From NCBI GenBank assembly GCA_004026145.2, contig CP034975.1, positions 24,505,861 through 24,569,860 on the forward strand: a DNA stretch of 64,000 nt, given 5' to 3'. Each line of letters opens with the position of its first letter. Position 1 is the first letter of the stretch. The notes beneath the pieces were generated by a model. That model was not told the origin of the DNA, made no database searches, and worked only from the letters and a program-made list of their open reading frames with translations. Below are positions 12,128-25,330 of this stretch, piece after piece. Origin of the DNA: Takifugu bimaculatus. Its lineage: Eukaryota > Chordata > Actinopteri > Tetraodontiformes > Tetraodontidae. The translations under genes and the position numbers were made by a program.

Positions 12128-13237
12128 GGTCCCTCGTCACCTTTAGGTTCCCCCAGGGCCAGCGTGCACTGTCCCACCCTTGAGATTAACCACTGTTTGA
12201 TGAGACTTAACACTCCCTGTCCTCATCCTCTGTGTTCTGTTCTCTGCCCTCGTCAGTAACACTGACCCTTAGTGGATGTTACTCTGAAACTCTGATACAT
12301 TCTGTTGTTCAAAAAAAAAAGGAAAAAAAAAAAGGGAAATGGTTTGGAGATGACTGAACTGAACAAGTATCACTACATGTACAACAAGGGATGATATTAG
12401 GAGGTCTGTATTGTATTATACTATTTATGATATCTCTGATAGGAGTTTTGAGGGATTGGGGGCTTTCAGGAGATTGGTTTTTGGGAATGTTTATTAAGAT
12501 TAACATCAAAAAGGGACTGTTTCAGGTTGTTAGTTCAGACTGTTACAGTCTGAATGGTTTTACTGCAGCTTGGTGTTCATCCCTGATTTTGGGATATATA
12601 TTTTTTTCACTAAGGGAAGCATGATGTGTCTATCCTCTGATTTTCGCCTTGTGTGGTAGAGTGTGCGGCTAATATAAGGCGACTCTGGCAGTGCCTGTTT
12701 CTTAAAGGAATACAACATCAGATTCTGTGCAGATCCATTAAAAGTGCATGTTCATTTTTTTGCTTTAGACTTGCAAACAAGCAGATTTAGTGACCTTTGA
12801 ACACAGAACATATGCTAACATCTGAATCATGCTAACATCTCCTGGTCCAATGGGGTCCATTCTGTCATTTAGGAATAGTCACTAAATGGTACTACAGTAC
12901 TGAAACAGTCTAAAAATACGAAGAGTGCTGGAAAAAGTGACTGTTGTTCCTTGATGGTTGTATTTCCTGGTTATTTCTTAGTCAAATTGCCCTGTGTGCC
13001 CTGAGAAACAGTCCTGCCCTGAAGTAATGTGGCCAAAAGGCTGTGGTCAGTCTTCACGAGTGCCTTCCCACGACAGATGAGATGGAGCCACTCGCTGACG
13101 CTGGGCTGTCCCGTCCTGCACAGCCTTCATTTCCTGTTACTACCATAGAGTGTTTGTGTTTTCTGCCCTCCCTCATCTAAGGGTCCTGATTTAATGAGCT
13201 TTTAGAGTTGTTTGAACTGTTTTCTAAAGGAGAGGTC

Positions 13238-13243
13238 AATAAA
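13238..13243 (+). terminator. lamp1 poly(A) signal
   Basis: AATAAA about 1.1 kb past the lamp1 stop. The 3' UTR 12128-13260 contains no other gene. Confidence 0.75.
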
Positions 13244-13260
13244 ACTGGATGAGTGAAGCC

Positions 13261-14115
13261 GAGTGAATTTGTCTTCTTTATATTTTGGGATATTTAGTGG
13301 AGCTTGGTCGTGAGAAGACTGAGGTGGATTCCTGCCCCCGAGTGTCAGGAACTAATGTGGTTGCAAAGTGACACTTTGTTCTGGAATTTGTTTGAATTTC
13401 TATTGTTTCAGAGATATATGTATATTTAAACAAAACAACATAAATCACTACTATCCTAATTTTATTTGTGTACTTTATAAGACATTGTACAGTCCAATTC
13501 CAATAATTAGCTTTTAAATCACGATAGTCGTTAAATGCTGTTAAATGTTAACAGAAAACTATGACTTCATAATAATTGATCTGCCAAAGTTATAAAGTAA
13601 GTTAGAGAAACAAGGAAACATAAATTACATTTTGTCACACGTTTAAAGACAAACTCCGTTTAAAACTGCAGTTTTGAAGTTTGATTGCCGCTCGTCTCTT
13701 ACCACTGCTGCCTCTAGGGGCGCTGCTAAGCCTCGGCTGGGTTCAATAAAAGTCGTGTTTTTTAACTCTAGTTGGAAATAAGTGAGATAAAATAATTGAT
13801 GACATCAGCTCTCCATCCGGTAACCCCCAGCATGTATCAGCGGTGAGAGTGTTTCCTTTGTCCGATCACCAGCCAGCACTTTATGACCGTCCAGATTCTT
13901 CCTCCTGGATTTGCTTTGTGCATTTCTCTCTCAGTTTATGAACAGTCGTCATGGACAGGCTGCCGGGCTCTGTGAATATTCTCTGTCAAATAAAAGGCAA
14001 CAGAACGTAAAAAAAAAAAGGATCTTTGCACATTTTCGCCTTTGCTGTATCAGCCCATGGTAAGAATTTAACTGTCTAGTCAAAGATTTTCCTCGGGTAA
14101 GATGCTTCGCTACTG
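13261..14115. other. Convergent 3' region between lamp1 and grtp1
   Basis: Mostly the grtp1 3' UTR. A minus-strand AATAAA at 13459-13464 is the probable end of the grtp1 transcript. No exon seen. Confidence 0.55.
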
Positions 14116-16661
14116 TTAAAGACGTCTGTGTAGGAAGTCAAAGATCTTCTCTGGTGAGCAGTTACTCCAGAAAAAGGGCCCCACCTGCATGAAGGAATGA
14201 CATTCCAGAGAAAACGCTCCACAGGTGATCTGTCTGAAGCACTGACACACGTCAGGCAGCGAGCGGGCTCGCAGGATCTCCGGCTGGTGGTGCATGATGA
14301 GCGTCAGAGCAACACGGAACAGAACCTTGGAGCCTTCGTAGAAGAGACAGTCCCAGACCCGCAGGACCGTCTGCAGGGGACAGAAACCACGGGGAGTTTG
14401 GAAAAGATTTACGCCAACACGCTCCAGTTTTCTCTCACCTCAATCGGGAGAACGTCAACATAGAGGCAGATGAACCAGCGGGACACCACCAGCATCCATA
14501 TGCCAGGATACTGGGCCATGAGCTGTCCCACTGCAGGAGATTTCATCTTCACCAGCTCGCTGAGCACCTCCACGTCCGCCTTCAGACCCAACATGGACGG
14601 GCTGTAATAATCTGTCAGACAACATTTTAGAGGCTAATCGGTTCAGTAAGTAAAGTAAATACTTGCTGTACGACATGACCTTTGGGTTAAACAGGATGCG
14701 GTGTCTGCTGCTATAGAAAATTAGCCATTGCGTCTTTGTAATTGTAGTTTTCCTCCCTGACTTTCCATATCACTCCTGCATAACTAAAAATAAAGACAAA
14801 TGCCCTGAAATTAAGAGTGAATTAAGATTCACATTCTATTCCCGTGTAGATTAGAAAAGTGGCCACAAATCCCCACCCGGGCAAGCACACATGGTGACAT
14901 ATCTCAAACACACCCAAAGGTTTCACAGTCACGTGGAGCCTGGGTGGTGTTTCCATTCATCTCAAAGGATTTCTCTCATGTCCAATTCCTGATATTATCA
15001 GCAGAATAGGAGTGCAGGTTATCGTTGGTTCCTCCTGAGGAAGGTCATTCTGGTGATATCCAATTATAGGATTAATGCCGACCTTGTTTGATCCTTCATC
15101 AGGAGCGTTTTACACATCAGCCACAGGGTACATTTTTAAAACCTTCCCCAGAGGTTTTCCAGCATTGACCTTTTCCATCAAAGGTACCTGGTAACATTTT
15201 GGCTAACAAGGCATCCATGAGCCAGAATGACTTCTCCTCATCTTTGGTGATGATGATGAGGTATCCTGCGATGAAGTTCATACCCTGGAACAAACACAGG
15301 CCGCTCTGATTCCCTCCGATTCTCCTCCGGATCAGACATGGACACATACTTAATTACTGACTATCGCAGCCTTGTGTTATCCCATCAGATTCAACTGTTT
15401 GGCTGCAACTCCTACTAGATGATGTGGCCGTTGTCTTCACCTGGCAGTACCCCACAGCCTCATTATGGTGACCGTAGGCGACGAGCACGTTGAACAGGGA
15501 GCTCTGCAGACTCGCTTCAGACTTGAAGAGGATGTTGTCAGGAAAGGTCCGATGAATGTCTGGCAAAAAAAAAAAGTACTTTCACACTGCTAATGCAAGT
15601 CGCTTAAGGAGAGAATGAGGGCTGACGTGTTCTTCCGACCGTTTGACCTTCAGCAGGAGGAGCTGGAGCTGCTCAGCCCAGGCGTGACGGCCTCACCTGC
15701 GTGAATGGTCTCCGTCAGCGGGGCTTGGTGCCGCGCGGCCAGCAGGGACCGGTAATAACCGGGGCGGCTCTCCAGTTGTTCCTGTGCGCCACTGGCTGCC
15801 ATCCAGATCCTGGAGCGGTGCTCGCTGGGCACGCCTTTGCGCACGTACCTTTTCACTTTGAGAAAGATTGGTTTATCTGCAGGAGCACAGGGATGAACAG
15901 GAAGCGGAGAGGCTGCGTTCACGATCCGTCACCTGTCAGGTTCTTCTCAATGTGCGGGCTCTCCTGCAGGAGCTTGGACCATCTGAGAGACCGTCTGTTG
16001 AGAACGGCCACATACTCGTTCATCATTTCTTTGTAGGACTCGTAGTCGTGAGCTCTCTCAAAGCCATAGGGGTCAATCCTGCAGCGACAGTTTACACACG
16101 TCTACAGTCAGGCAGCAACTGAGGAACTCCAAAGACCGACTGGCTTGAGTGACTTTGAACACATCACCAGAAAGCTCGTCTTAATCCCGAGATCCTGTCT
16201 GACTCCGTTGGTGCTATTATGGATGATATTTCAGCCATGAAACAGCTTTAACAGAGAAACAGGAAGCACTGAAAGGGCCGACACCTGGGCCATCTGCCCC
16301 CCCCTCCCGGCCCTCTTTCACCGGGCTGTTGTCTGACAGTTCAGCCTGGACCAGCTCGAGTTTCTCCAGCAGGGAGATCAAATGTCTCTGCTGAACGATC
16401 AGCCCGTTTCCAATTACACTCAGTTACAAGCAGCTAAAACAGAACCTTCAGCAACTCCCAGAAAATCATTGACAGCGTTCCCAGGAGTGAGTTATTGGAT
16501 GGGGGTGGGGTGTTGACTGGTAGCAGCACCGCAAACCAGACGAGCTGAGAGAACAAGGACATGGAAGACACGTTCAGGTATCAGCAGATTCAAACGTACC
16601 TTTCACCGTCGGGGTCGTGAGGGAGCGGGCGAGGAAGACCTCCTGACGCTGGCCTCTCCAT
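14116..16661 (-). CDS. grtp1: Growth hormone-regulated TBC protein 1 (Rab GTPase-activating protein)
   Basis: Eight exons (minus): 16661-16600, 16078-15933, 15876-15697, 15559-15441, 15284-15188, 14611-14439, 14370-14185 and 14148-14116. They close in frame to about 331 aa, close to human GRTP1. The N-terminal block IDPYGFER is followed by KRYVRKGVP, which opens the TBC domain. Both catalytic fingers are present: the arginine finger in DIHRTFPDN (Arg about 133) and the glutamine finger in YCQGMNF (Gln about 169). SRWFICLYVDVLPIE and the VWDCLFYEG block follow. The role is GTP hydrolysis on Rab proteins in membrane traffic; the specific Rab is not readable from sequence. The final exon uses the acceptor CCAGAG, leaving a short KIFDFLHRRL end, so the tail is shorter than in human. 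The gene is convergent with lamp1, as at human 13q34. Confidence 0.93.
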
Positions 16662-17470
16662 TGCGTGTCTGCTGGAGCAGGTTCAGGACTCACACATCTG
16701 TATTCCGGCTCGGAGCATCAGCTGACTGGCTGAGGGGGCGGGGCCACAGGTGGAGGTGACACCCAGGTAACGTCCACACGCATGTGTACATGCAAAACAG
16801 CCGGCGAAAGGCGAGTGTTTGCCCTTTATCATGGCTACCGACCACAACGGGTTTGTAAATAACAAAGGAAACAGGAAGGTGGCAAAGATTTAGCAATAAA
16901 TCCAAACCCAACCAGCTTTTTGTGTCCAATTTTATGTGTCCAATCATCCCCGTGCACGACTGAAGCTGCCACCCCACCCTAAACATTCTTTTTCAGGCTT
17001 CAGGGGAGCCGAGAGAGAAAAGCATGTCCGTGGATGGTAATGAGAGGACTTTTAATTGATATTTCATCTTATTCAAGCACCTGTTCTATAATTACAAGGT
17101 GACTATTGAGAAACCACACAGCTGATTTATTCTGCCTGTGAAAGGTGACGCAACCCACAGACCCGAAGACTCAAATAAAGCCTGGAGAAAAAAAGAAATG
17201 ACAAACTCCTGACTCGTGTGAATGAAGATGAAAGTGGTAGCAAATGTCACCTGACCTTTATTTTATTGTGGTGTAAACAATCCTTCCAATTCCAGTACCA
17301 AGTTCCATCACCATTTATGACACAACTGATATTAGCACATATCAGCACTCATCAGGGTGATTATTTGATTCGCTTTAAGCCGTATTTAGCACGTTTGTGT
17401 GGGCTAACATGGGATGCTGAATAGTTTTGTGGGATTTTAAATCTGGTTTCACTGGTTTAATGTGACATAA
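16662..17470. other. Intergenic region between grtp1 and dcun1d2
   Basis: Contains the grtp1 5' flank. No CDS, RNA gene or repeat of note is seen. Confidence 0.5.
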
Positions 17471-17488
17471 TGGAAAAAAAACGTATGC

Positions 17489-17494
17489 TTTATT
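17489..17494 (-). terminator. dcun1d2 poly(A) signal
   Basis: AATAAA on the minus strand about 1.04 kb past the dcun1d2 stop. The intervening 17,500-18,531 is 3' UTR, and the open frames near 18,000-18,400 are shadows in GC-rich sequence. Confidence 0.6.
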
Positions 17495-18531
17495 AATCAC
17501 TTTAAATGAACAATATACTACTTACATTATGCATCAACACTGATCTAATTGCACTACTTTCTGTAACAGATGGGCTTGAAGAGAAACACGGAACATATTT
17601 ATACTTAAGGCCTTTTTGTTTTCTGGTTGACTCTCGGCTTCTGAGCGGATGGCTTCACGCCACCATAACGTAACATATGTACCATGCAACCGTAAAGGTA
17701 TTAACTTTAAAATTCCCTTTAATGCTGCTCCATCAAAGCATCAAGACATAAAAAGCTTTTTTTAAACCAACCAGTGACCCCTCCCCACATCTTCCTACAA
17801 GAAACCAACACCAATTTTTCAGAGTTAAAGCACTTTTTCCCACAGGGTGAAATGTTTTTTGTTTTGTAAAACGTTCAAACATGCATTCAAGCGCTCGCAC
17901 CAACTCGGTGACATCACAGAACCACCAAATACTTATTCTGAGGCATCCTTTTATCACTTATATTATTTACTGTACATAAAGGTTCATCTTCTGTACTTTA
18001 TAAATTGAACATGTTTATATTATTCTTCATATAGCTCTGTTTTGAAACTGTCCTCGTAGCTACAGTATGTACAGTAAGAATGTCCGTGGTCCTGATGGCG
18101 CTGGTGTGGGGAGCATCCTGTCCCAGGGAGACGCGGGACTCCATCAGAATGTGGCACGACGCACGGCTGGCCCGGGACGGGCTCCAAATGCAGTTTTCCA
18201 CCGTCCTGTTGCCTGAGCGTACACGCAGCAGGTGGTCCATCTCTGGGCACCGAGGCGCTCCACACCTGCGACCTGAGCGCAGGAGGGGGGGCGCGCCGAA
18301 GGCAGCGGCCGGACAGCGGCCGTCCCTGGCAGCGTCTCGCCACGACCGACGCTGCCGGCTCATCTCAAAGTCTGCGCTCGGGCCGCCGGAGGCCGGCTTC
18401 CCGTCAGTCTGAAGTGCTTCCGTTTTCTCACCAAAGTTTACAATTTCACTCTTTTGTACAAGTCTTAAAAAGAAACTATGAAGTCACTGTAAAAGAACCC
18501 GAGTCCTGGTGCGCCGCGGCTGCGGCTGGAC

Positions 18532-21500
18532 TTAGAGAGTTTTGCGTTTTGATCCCGTTACGATCGGACGGGCAAATTCCACAAAATCGTCTATCAGGAC
18601 CGGCCACGCTCCTGGAAGACAAACCCTGGTTAGTGACGGAGGCGGAGCACAGACGGGACGTTCTGGCCGCCCACACTCACCCTCCTCGTCATAATTTGAC
18701 ATGTCGTCTGCAATCATGTTCCCAAAGTCCAACAGTAAGTTCCAGGTGTCCTTGGGGATGGATCGTTTGTGGTGTTCCTGCAGGTGACAAGTGTTGCTGA
18801 ACACATCTGGACACACGCGGCTCAGCCCCCCCCACCGACCCAGTAGCCCTTTAGCACTGGGAACTGTGCCCCCGGTCCGAGGAGGCGCTCGTTCTACCCC
18901 ACATCGATACTTAGATCATACGTGACGGGCTGCAGGCGACTTTAATGGTTAAACCATTCAAATTTCATTGCACCTTTGGACATATTTGATCGTGTTTTAT
19001 TCCTGTTTCATCCCTTAAACTCACCAAAAGGAATCTGTTCCAGAGATCAAGAAACTTAAACCTCCCTGATAGGACCAGGTTCCAGTAGGCTACGGCCATC
19101 TCCAAGTCTAGAAAAAAGAGAGACAAATGAGAAAGGCTGATCCCAGCAGAGGTCAGTGAGACCGTTCCCAGGTCCCTGCTTACCCAGACCCTTCTGTGTA
19201 GGATTTTTGGCAAAGTTAAAGGTGAACTGGTAGAAATCCTTGAACTTTGTACCGTCTTTGAGCTCCTGCTCCAGCCTGGGCAGGATGGTCTTCAGTTTTT
19301 CTGGGCTGTCACACCTAAAACACACCAGACCAGTTAACCCCCACCCCAGGAACAGATTAAATAGAGGGGACACACAAACATACTGACATCATCTTTGACA
19401 CCTGAAACTCAAACTTCAAACCGCTGCAGCTCTCCCAGGCCGTGATTCCGAGAAGACACAGAATACTGTGGCTGAGTGGCTCTATATATAGACGGCTGTC
19501 TGGGCCGCACTGGGTCGCCGTGTTTATGTCCACTGCTGCTTCCTCTTAATTACCAAGTCAATTTCACCCCCTTTTTACTTTATAACATTAAACCTTGGTG
19601 CAGAGACTCTCAATGGAGCCAATGTTTAATGCAGCAAACTATGAACTGCTCTCTTTTAGCTTCATACTGCACCGTATTACCCGTCCAGTCAAACCATGTT
19701 GGACTGGTTAGATGTTGTTCTACTTCCTGACGACCTCTCCACCTGGAACATGTTGTCCCTCCAGTAATAAACAACAAATAACACAAATTGTGCTGCTTTA
19801 GAGTTCCGTGTAGCCACTGTAAATACTTTTCCACAGTGTAAAGTTCCATTAATGAGTTTAGTACTTGTGTTTTCATGTGTCTTTTGATCTTCCCCCCCTA
19901 AATCCTGACAGAACCTCAAACGACCTGCAGAGCATCAACAGAGCACACGCCCCAGCCCAGGCCGAGCCAGCACTCATATAAGATCCTGCCGAAGGTCCGA
20001 CTCTCACCCCAGCTCTGTCATTCCATCCATAAATTCCTTTTTGGAGAACTCGCACTGAGTGGCAGCGCGGAACTTCCAGGCCACGACCAGCACCGTGATG
20101 CTGGTGGGATCCAAGGAGAGGTCATCACAAAACTGCTGGATCCCGTCGATGCCAATCTTGTTCTCATCCTGGGGATCTACCCGCGGGGAAAGATCCCACA
20201 CGTCCACCCGTTAGATAAACCACAACCTCACTCATAGAAATCTATTAAAGTGCAACACAAACGTCATCACCCACGATCCTGCTCACCTTTGTAGCGGTTG
20301 TAGAGCTGCTCGAGCCTCTTCCGGTCCACTGATGTTTTCATGGATTCTTTACAATACAGATCTGGATTCTGAAAGTAGTTGTCCGTAGCAACCTCTAGTT
20401 TCCAGTCATTCTGCGTGAGGCAGTACACGGCTGTCTTCTCCCCAGCCTGTGTGAAGGACATGAACTGCCGCACCTTGTCCCTCTGCGAAGACTTCAGCTT
20501 ATGCTGCGTGAGAACGGGACAGGGGCTGTCAGACACGGGTGCGATGAGACCGCAGAGCACCGACACCAGGACGCAGACGCAGACGCAGAACAGAAGACAG
20601 ACGGAAACAAACAGCGGCAAGGAAAACTCCACAGGCATTCAGGCAGGCGGGAAGAGAAGACAGCACCACTGACACATACTTAAAGAGGTTAGGCTGTCAG
20701 GCTGACAAACACAGGTTACGCGGGGCTGTCCAGAGGCAACACGGCTTATTCTGTTTGGGGGGGGGTCTGGGCATCTCAAAGCACACGCTGTACCCAAGAG
20801 GGCCCCTCAGATAGCTCCATTCATAGATGTAACATGAGACACAGGATGCCATCAACAGGACCTCAAGGTGTAACAAGTCTGGTGTGCAGCACACACACAC
20901 ACACACACACAGACACACACAGACACACACACGGGCCTCTGAGTTAGACGGCAGTGAGTTTGTTGGGCTACAGGAAGAAAGTAACAAAACAGGAGCGGAT
21001 CACTTGAGATCCACTAATACTAGAAACGCACCACAAAAGGGATCCCAATACTAAAATGATGGCGTTGCTTCAGGTCCCACCAGTGTGAGTGGACTGGCAT
21101 TAACTTCCTGTCTGTTCGGGCCACATCCGTTATTCCCACTACAGTGGTGTAACTGATATATGAATTATTTGGGGATAATTGGCAGCTTAATTAATTGACG
21201 ACCATGTTTAAATAGAGCTGCTGACACACTTGGTTCTAATTGTTGCTTTTTCCCTCCAACAAGCAGGCTGTGACATCTGGGGGTTCTTCTTTTCCACAAA
21301 ATAACTCCAAAAGCTATGGACACATTGAATGAAATCTCCAGGAAATGTTCAGAATCTGCCAAAGAAGACCTCTAAATTTGGATGATGTTCCAGATTCCGG
21401 AGGGGCTCTGACCTTTGACCTTTCGGAGATCATAGGTGATGGTCAAAGCCAACCTGCTGATATGTAACCTGGCGTCACTTGACAACATGTGAGGAAATGA

Positions 21501-23971
21501 GCCGTTTTAATTTGAACAAGCACCATTAAAGGAAGACCCCTCCGATCTCTCTCACGGGTGCCTTGATTCTCTAAATGGAATCACAGTCTATAATCTGCCC
21601 CCTCAATCAGTGATCCTTTCAGAGGCTCGCTCTTAAATACAGGAGCAGCCATATACGGAGGCACACAGCCTCCCTGGAGGGATTCCACTTAGTTTTGTGT
21701 GTGGCTCAATATGAGGCGGTGGCTAGTTCCTTTTACTTTCTTGCCACACTAACAGTGACTTGAAGGGTGAATAAATGCATGAGATTAACTTGGCAACAGA
21801 TGTGAATTCAGAATCCTTTCACCTCATTATATCAGTGAACTTTCTCATGAATTACATGATGCTGCTAAAAACATCTGCAACAAGTGTTTAATGAGACGCT
21901 AATGTGAGCGCTTGCCTCAAATCACCTGTCAAAACGCTGCACGGAGCACCGAAATAGAGCCGTTCCCCATCCCAACCTTCCATTCTAGTAACACCTTTCC
22001 ACCCTAATATGAACATTTACTCCCGAACAGTCAAGTACATCAGCCAAACACCTTTGTCCACGAGACACAGGGAGCATCCATGTAACCTAACCCTAACCCT
22101 AACCCTAACCCTAACCCTAACCCTAACCCTAAGCCTAACAATGAATGATCCTTAACAATGTCGTGTTTGAAATGATGGAGATAAATCACCAATCAAATCA
22201 AACTATACAAACTAAACAATGGAAATGTTCCAGCAAATGACACAGTTTGTCTTTCTACCAGAGATGGGACTGAGCTCCGAGTGCTCCAGTGAGAACGTCT
22301 GTCTCAGAATAGCTGTCAACCACCTTTGGACCGAACCTCCAGTCATGCGGGAGCTGAGCGTCCGGGTCAGCCCACTGCTCCAGAGACGCTGAGCGTCCGG
22401 GTCAGGATAAAGCTGTGGAGGAGACCTGCTAAAGACAGTCCCACTGATGCTACAGTCAGTGGACTTGTGATAAGCAGCTGATTCGGAAGCAACGTGTCCT
22501 CGAGGTGAATGTGTTCTAATGCATTTGGGTCAAAAATGTCATTTGATTTTTTGACATTTTAAGGGAACCTGAGCTTCCATTGCAGCCTTGGACTAATTGC
22601 TGCTGCCTCAGACTCCAACTTAGGCATCAACATTCAGCATCGCATCAACTCACATTAACATTAACAATTTGATGATTGCAAACAACCACAGCATCAGTAA
22701 CGACCCTGTTCCCAGCGCAGTCAGACGAGGAGAATGGCGTTGGGTTGACCCAGCAGCAGACCCCCCCCAACAGTCTAAGGGTGCTTCTGATGGTGAGGGA
22801 ATGAGTGATGTCCACTCTGCTGCTCCACTGACAGTAAGACATTAAGCAGCCCCGTGGCTATTTCTATTGAACAGCAAAATAAAGGGCAACTCATTTTAGA
22901 ACTGAAGCCACCGTTGCCAGCGCCAGGTCCATGTCCCTAAATTGTGAAGCAGATGGAAGCTGTTGCAGTCATGAGACTGGATTTGTAATCAGACGTGTAA
23001 TAACTGGGATCAGAGCGACGTGAATTAGACAACTAACAATACTTAATGTACATAAAACACATATTCATCGACTCGTTGCTGAGTAGTTAATCATAAAATG
23101 AAAACAAATTGGCCGTTTTACATTGGCCACTGTCACGAACACTAAAAAAGAAAGAAAAGCGTCATAATACACAGTTGTAAGTGGCAATGAACAATCCTGG
23201 GGTAGAGGGGCCCACGGCTATATTCTTACAGGGGGCCAATGTTTCGATCTGTGCCTCGCCTTCCCCCCTGGGTGCTAAACTATGATGAGACACCCACATA
23301 TAAAATGTGCCCATCTTCCCTTTGCAGCCACGTGTATTTGTCCCTGTAGTTTCTGACTGTAGATGAAGTCAATCATCCCTTAGTTCTAACACAGTGTAAC
23401 CTCGTTGGAACAGTGTGTGTTGCTGTGACTTCTGGGACACCAAATGTCAGGGTCCTCAAACCAGTTGTCTCCCAAGCACAAGAGGACAAACTGAGTCAAA
23501 GGCAGTGGCCCAGAAGGACAGACTTCACAATAAAAGCATCAGCAGCCCCAGCTGAACACCCAGGGCCTGCAAAACACCAGTGCGAATACATGTGGGTCCG
23601 CTACATAGTGACACTGGCTAGCGTTAGCCACAATATGTTACTGGCCTTAACCATGACAGCAATCCTGCACCCGGCTGTGGGGAAATGGGAAAGCCAGAAC
23701 AATTCCCGGATGACCCAGTGTGAGTGTGTGTTTCAGGACCGAATGCAGACTTGCTTACAGCCCAAGTTGCCATTAGGGACGCGTAGCTAGCTGCTCTCAA
23801 AATACCTACTGACCTTTCCTGTAATAGCAGCGAACAAAGTAACTCATCATAACAGGCGTGATAGGGCACGACACAGTATGAATTTTAATAACAAGACGGT
23901 AGCAAAGAAGGCAAACCTTCATGGCACTAATGACAACGCCTGGGTGTGTGTTTATTTTGATTACCTACCAT
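18532..23971 (-). CDS. dcun1d2: DCN1-like protein 2 (cullin neddylation cofactor)
   Basis: Exons (minus): 23971-23969 (ATG only, tentative), 20503-20287, 20176-20008, 19314-19184, 19107-19025, 18777-18681 and 18611-18532. They join to 259 aa, the length of human DCUN1D2. The start HKLKSSQRDKVRQF matches DCUN1D2 rather than DCUN1D1, which has N at this position. An N-terminal UBA-like domain (about 8-45) precedes the PONY/DCUN1 domain (about 60-250). The latter contains QQFCDDLSLDP, FCRAATQCEF-type helices and the closing DEEGAWPVLIDDFVEFARP. The protein acts as a scaffold E3 helping UBE2M/UBE2F pass NEDD8 to cullins. Exon 2 begins precisely after the initiator Met, so the first coding exon should hold just ATG. 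The best fit found is ATG|GTAGGT at 23971 after a UTR-like CG-containing stretch. Confidence 0.92.
20504..23968 (-). other. dcun1d2 first intron (3.5 kb)
   Basis: Contains a (CA)n run at about 20889-20931, telomere-type repeats at 22091-22132 and short duplicated phrases near 22350-22400 (GAGCGTCCGGGTCAG twice). No exon seen. Confidence 0.6.
22084..22140. repeat. Interstitial telomeric repeat, (CCCTAA)7
   Basis: Seven perfect CCCTAA units at 22091-22132, flanked by degenerate units on both sides. Confidence 0.95.
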
Positions 23972-24421
23972 TTTCACACTCGCTGTTTGACCAATTTGGA
24001 AAGCCGACTGTCTGTCGCTGTTTCTTCTTCTTCGTTCTGCTTTTTAAACAGCAAATGACAGATGTGGTGACGAGGGAAACAGCGCCGCCACCTGTCCGGG
24101 AGGGCGAACTACAGTCGCAAAACTTGGCAAATGCAACACGCAAACGACTCGTAAACAAATCCGACAAAAATGACTACAGTAGTCCCTTTACTCCCCGCAT
24201 GTTTTAAAAATCTTTCTTTGCAGCATTAAGTGTCCTGGAACAGGGTACTGTAACTTTTCTTACCTCATCCAGGGAAGTTAAAAGACGTCTGAATGTTTGC
24301 AAAAATTATCGTTATTTTAGTGGAATTTTGGAGTGTTACCTGTTTCAATCAAATGCAGAAGTGGAAACGTCTTTTGTAATATTTTGGACGATAAAATGTT
24401 TGGAAAATTTAAACCAGAATA

Positions 24422-24578
24422 ACTCCAGATGAGGTGGCTTGGGCATCTAGTTAGGATGCCCCTTGGACGCCTCCCTGGTGAGGTGTTCAGGGCATGTCCC
24501 TCCGGTAGGAGACCCCCGGGAAGACCCAGGACACGTTGGAGAGACTATGTCTCTCCACTGGTCTGGGAACGCTATTAG
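24422..24578 (+). mobile_element. LINE (non-LTR retrotransposon) ORF2 C-terminal fragment
   Basis: A 49-codon open frame from 24429 reads RWLGHLVRMP, then GRLPGEVF, then RPRTRWRDYVS. This is the conserved tail found just after the reverse transcriptase domain of many fish LINEs. It is 5'-truncated and followed by an unrelated AT-rich sequence. It sits between the dcun1d2 and tfdp1 5' ends. Confidence 0.8.
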
Positions 24579-25199
24579 AGATTATCGTGTTTTTCAAAGT
24601 GATAAAATAAGAATATGTATTTCAACACTTAAAAAGTCCAAGAGCTTGTCTCAATCTTAATAGCAACATACATTTAAAAAGTTTTGAACATAATAAAAAA
24701 CCTTCCCATTGTAGCTCTCGTGAAGTTTCATTGACTTTCCAGTTTAATCTGAATATAAATTCCACATGTTTAATAAAGTCTTTCCTGGTGACAGCACCGC
24801 CTTCGTATCACCGGAAATTAAAGTAATAAAATTACCATATATTGGCATGAAAGTTCACAATCTGTACCAAACAAACAAAATCTATTTGAGGGCCACTTCA
24901 ATGGTGTCAAAACATTGATCTCATGGCCCAGACAGACAGTTATTTAACGTCAATATATGCACTTTAATTAGATTGTGTTTTGTATGTTAATATATCCTCT
25001 CCTTATCTGTCTTTTGTCGTACAACTGCTACTTTTTTGTTTATATGCTAAGCAATTGCATTAGATCACTTGAACGACTGTTCCAACAAAATTGGGGGGAA
25101 ACCTGGACGCTGTCGCCCACCGCGGGAGTAAAATGCGAGCACTTCCACCCCCGGCCTGCAGGAGGCGCTCTAACCAAACAGAGGTCCGGGTAACGTGAC

Positions 25200-25330
25200 C
25201 TCCACCAATCAGAGGCGGCGCGTGCTGCAGGCACGGTCTTCTTCGCTCGCTCTGCCTACGTCACAGCGGCACCGACCAATCAGGTCCCGCAAAAACGAGA
25301 CACCGCCAAGATCAGATTGTGAGAGGAGCC
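25200..25330 (+). promoter_or_regulatory. tfdp1 core promoter with two CCAAT boxes
   Basis: ACCAATCAG occurs at about 25204-25212 and again at about 25275-25283 in the same orientation, with a CRE-like ACGTCA near 25258. The sequence is CpG-rich. A non-coding first exon ending at 25395 (donor GTAAGC) follows. Paired CCAAT boxes about 70 bp apart are typical of NF-Y-driven cell-cycle genes. Confidence 0.6.

Noticed and set aside
18000..18412. Overlapping 110-121 codon frames on both strands
   Set aside because: They lie in the GC-rich dcun1d2 3' UTR, are Arg-rich and have no homology.
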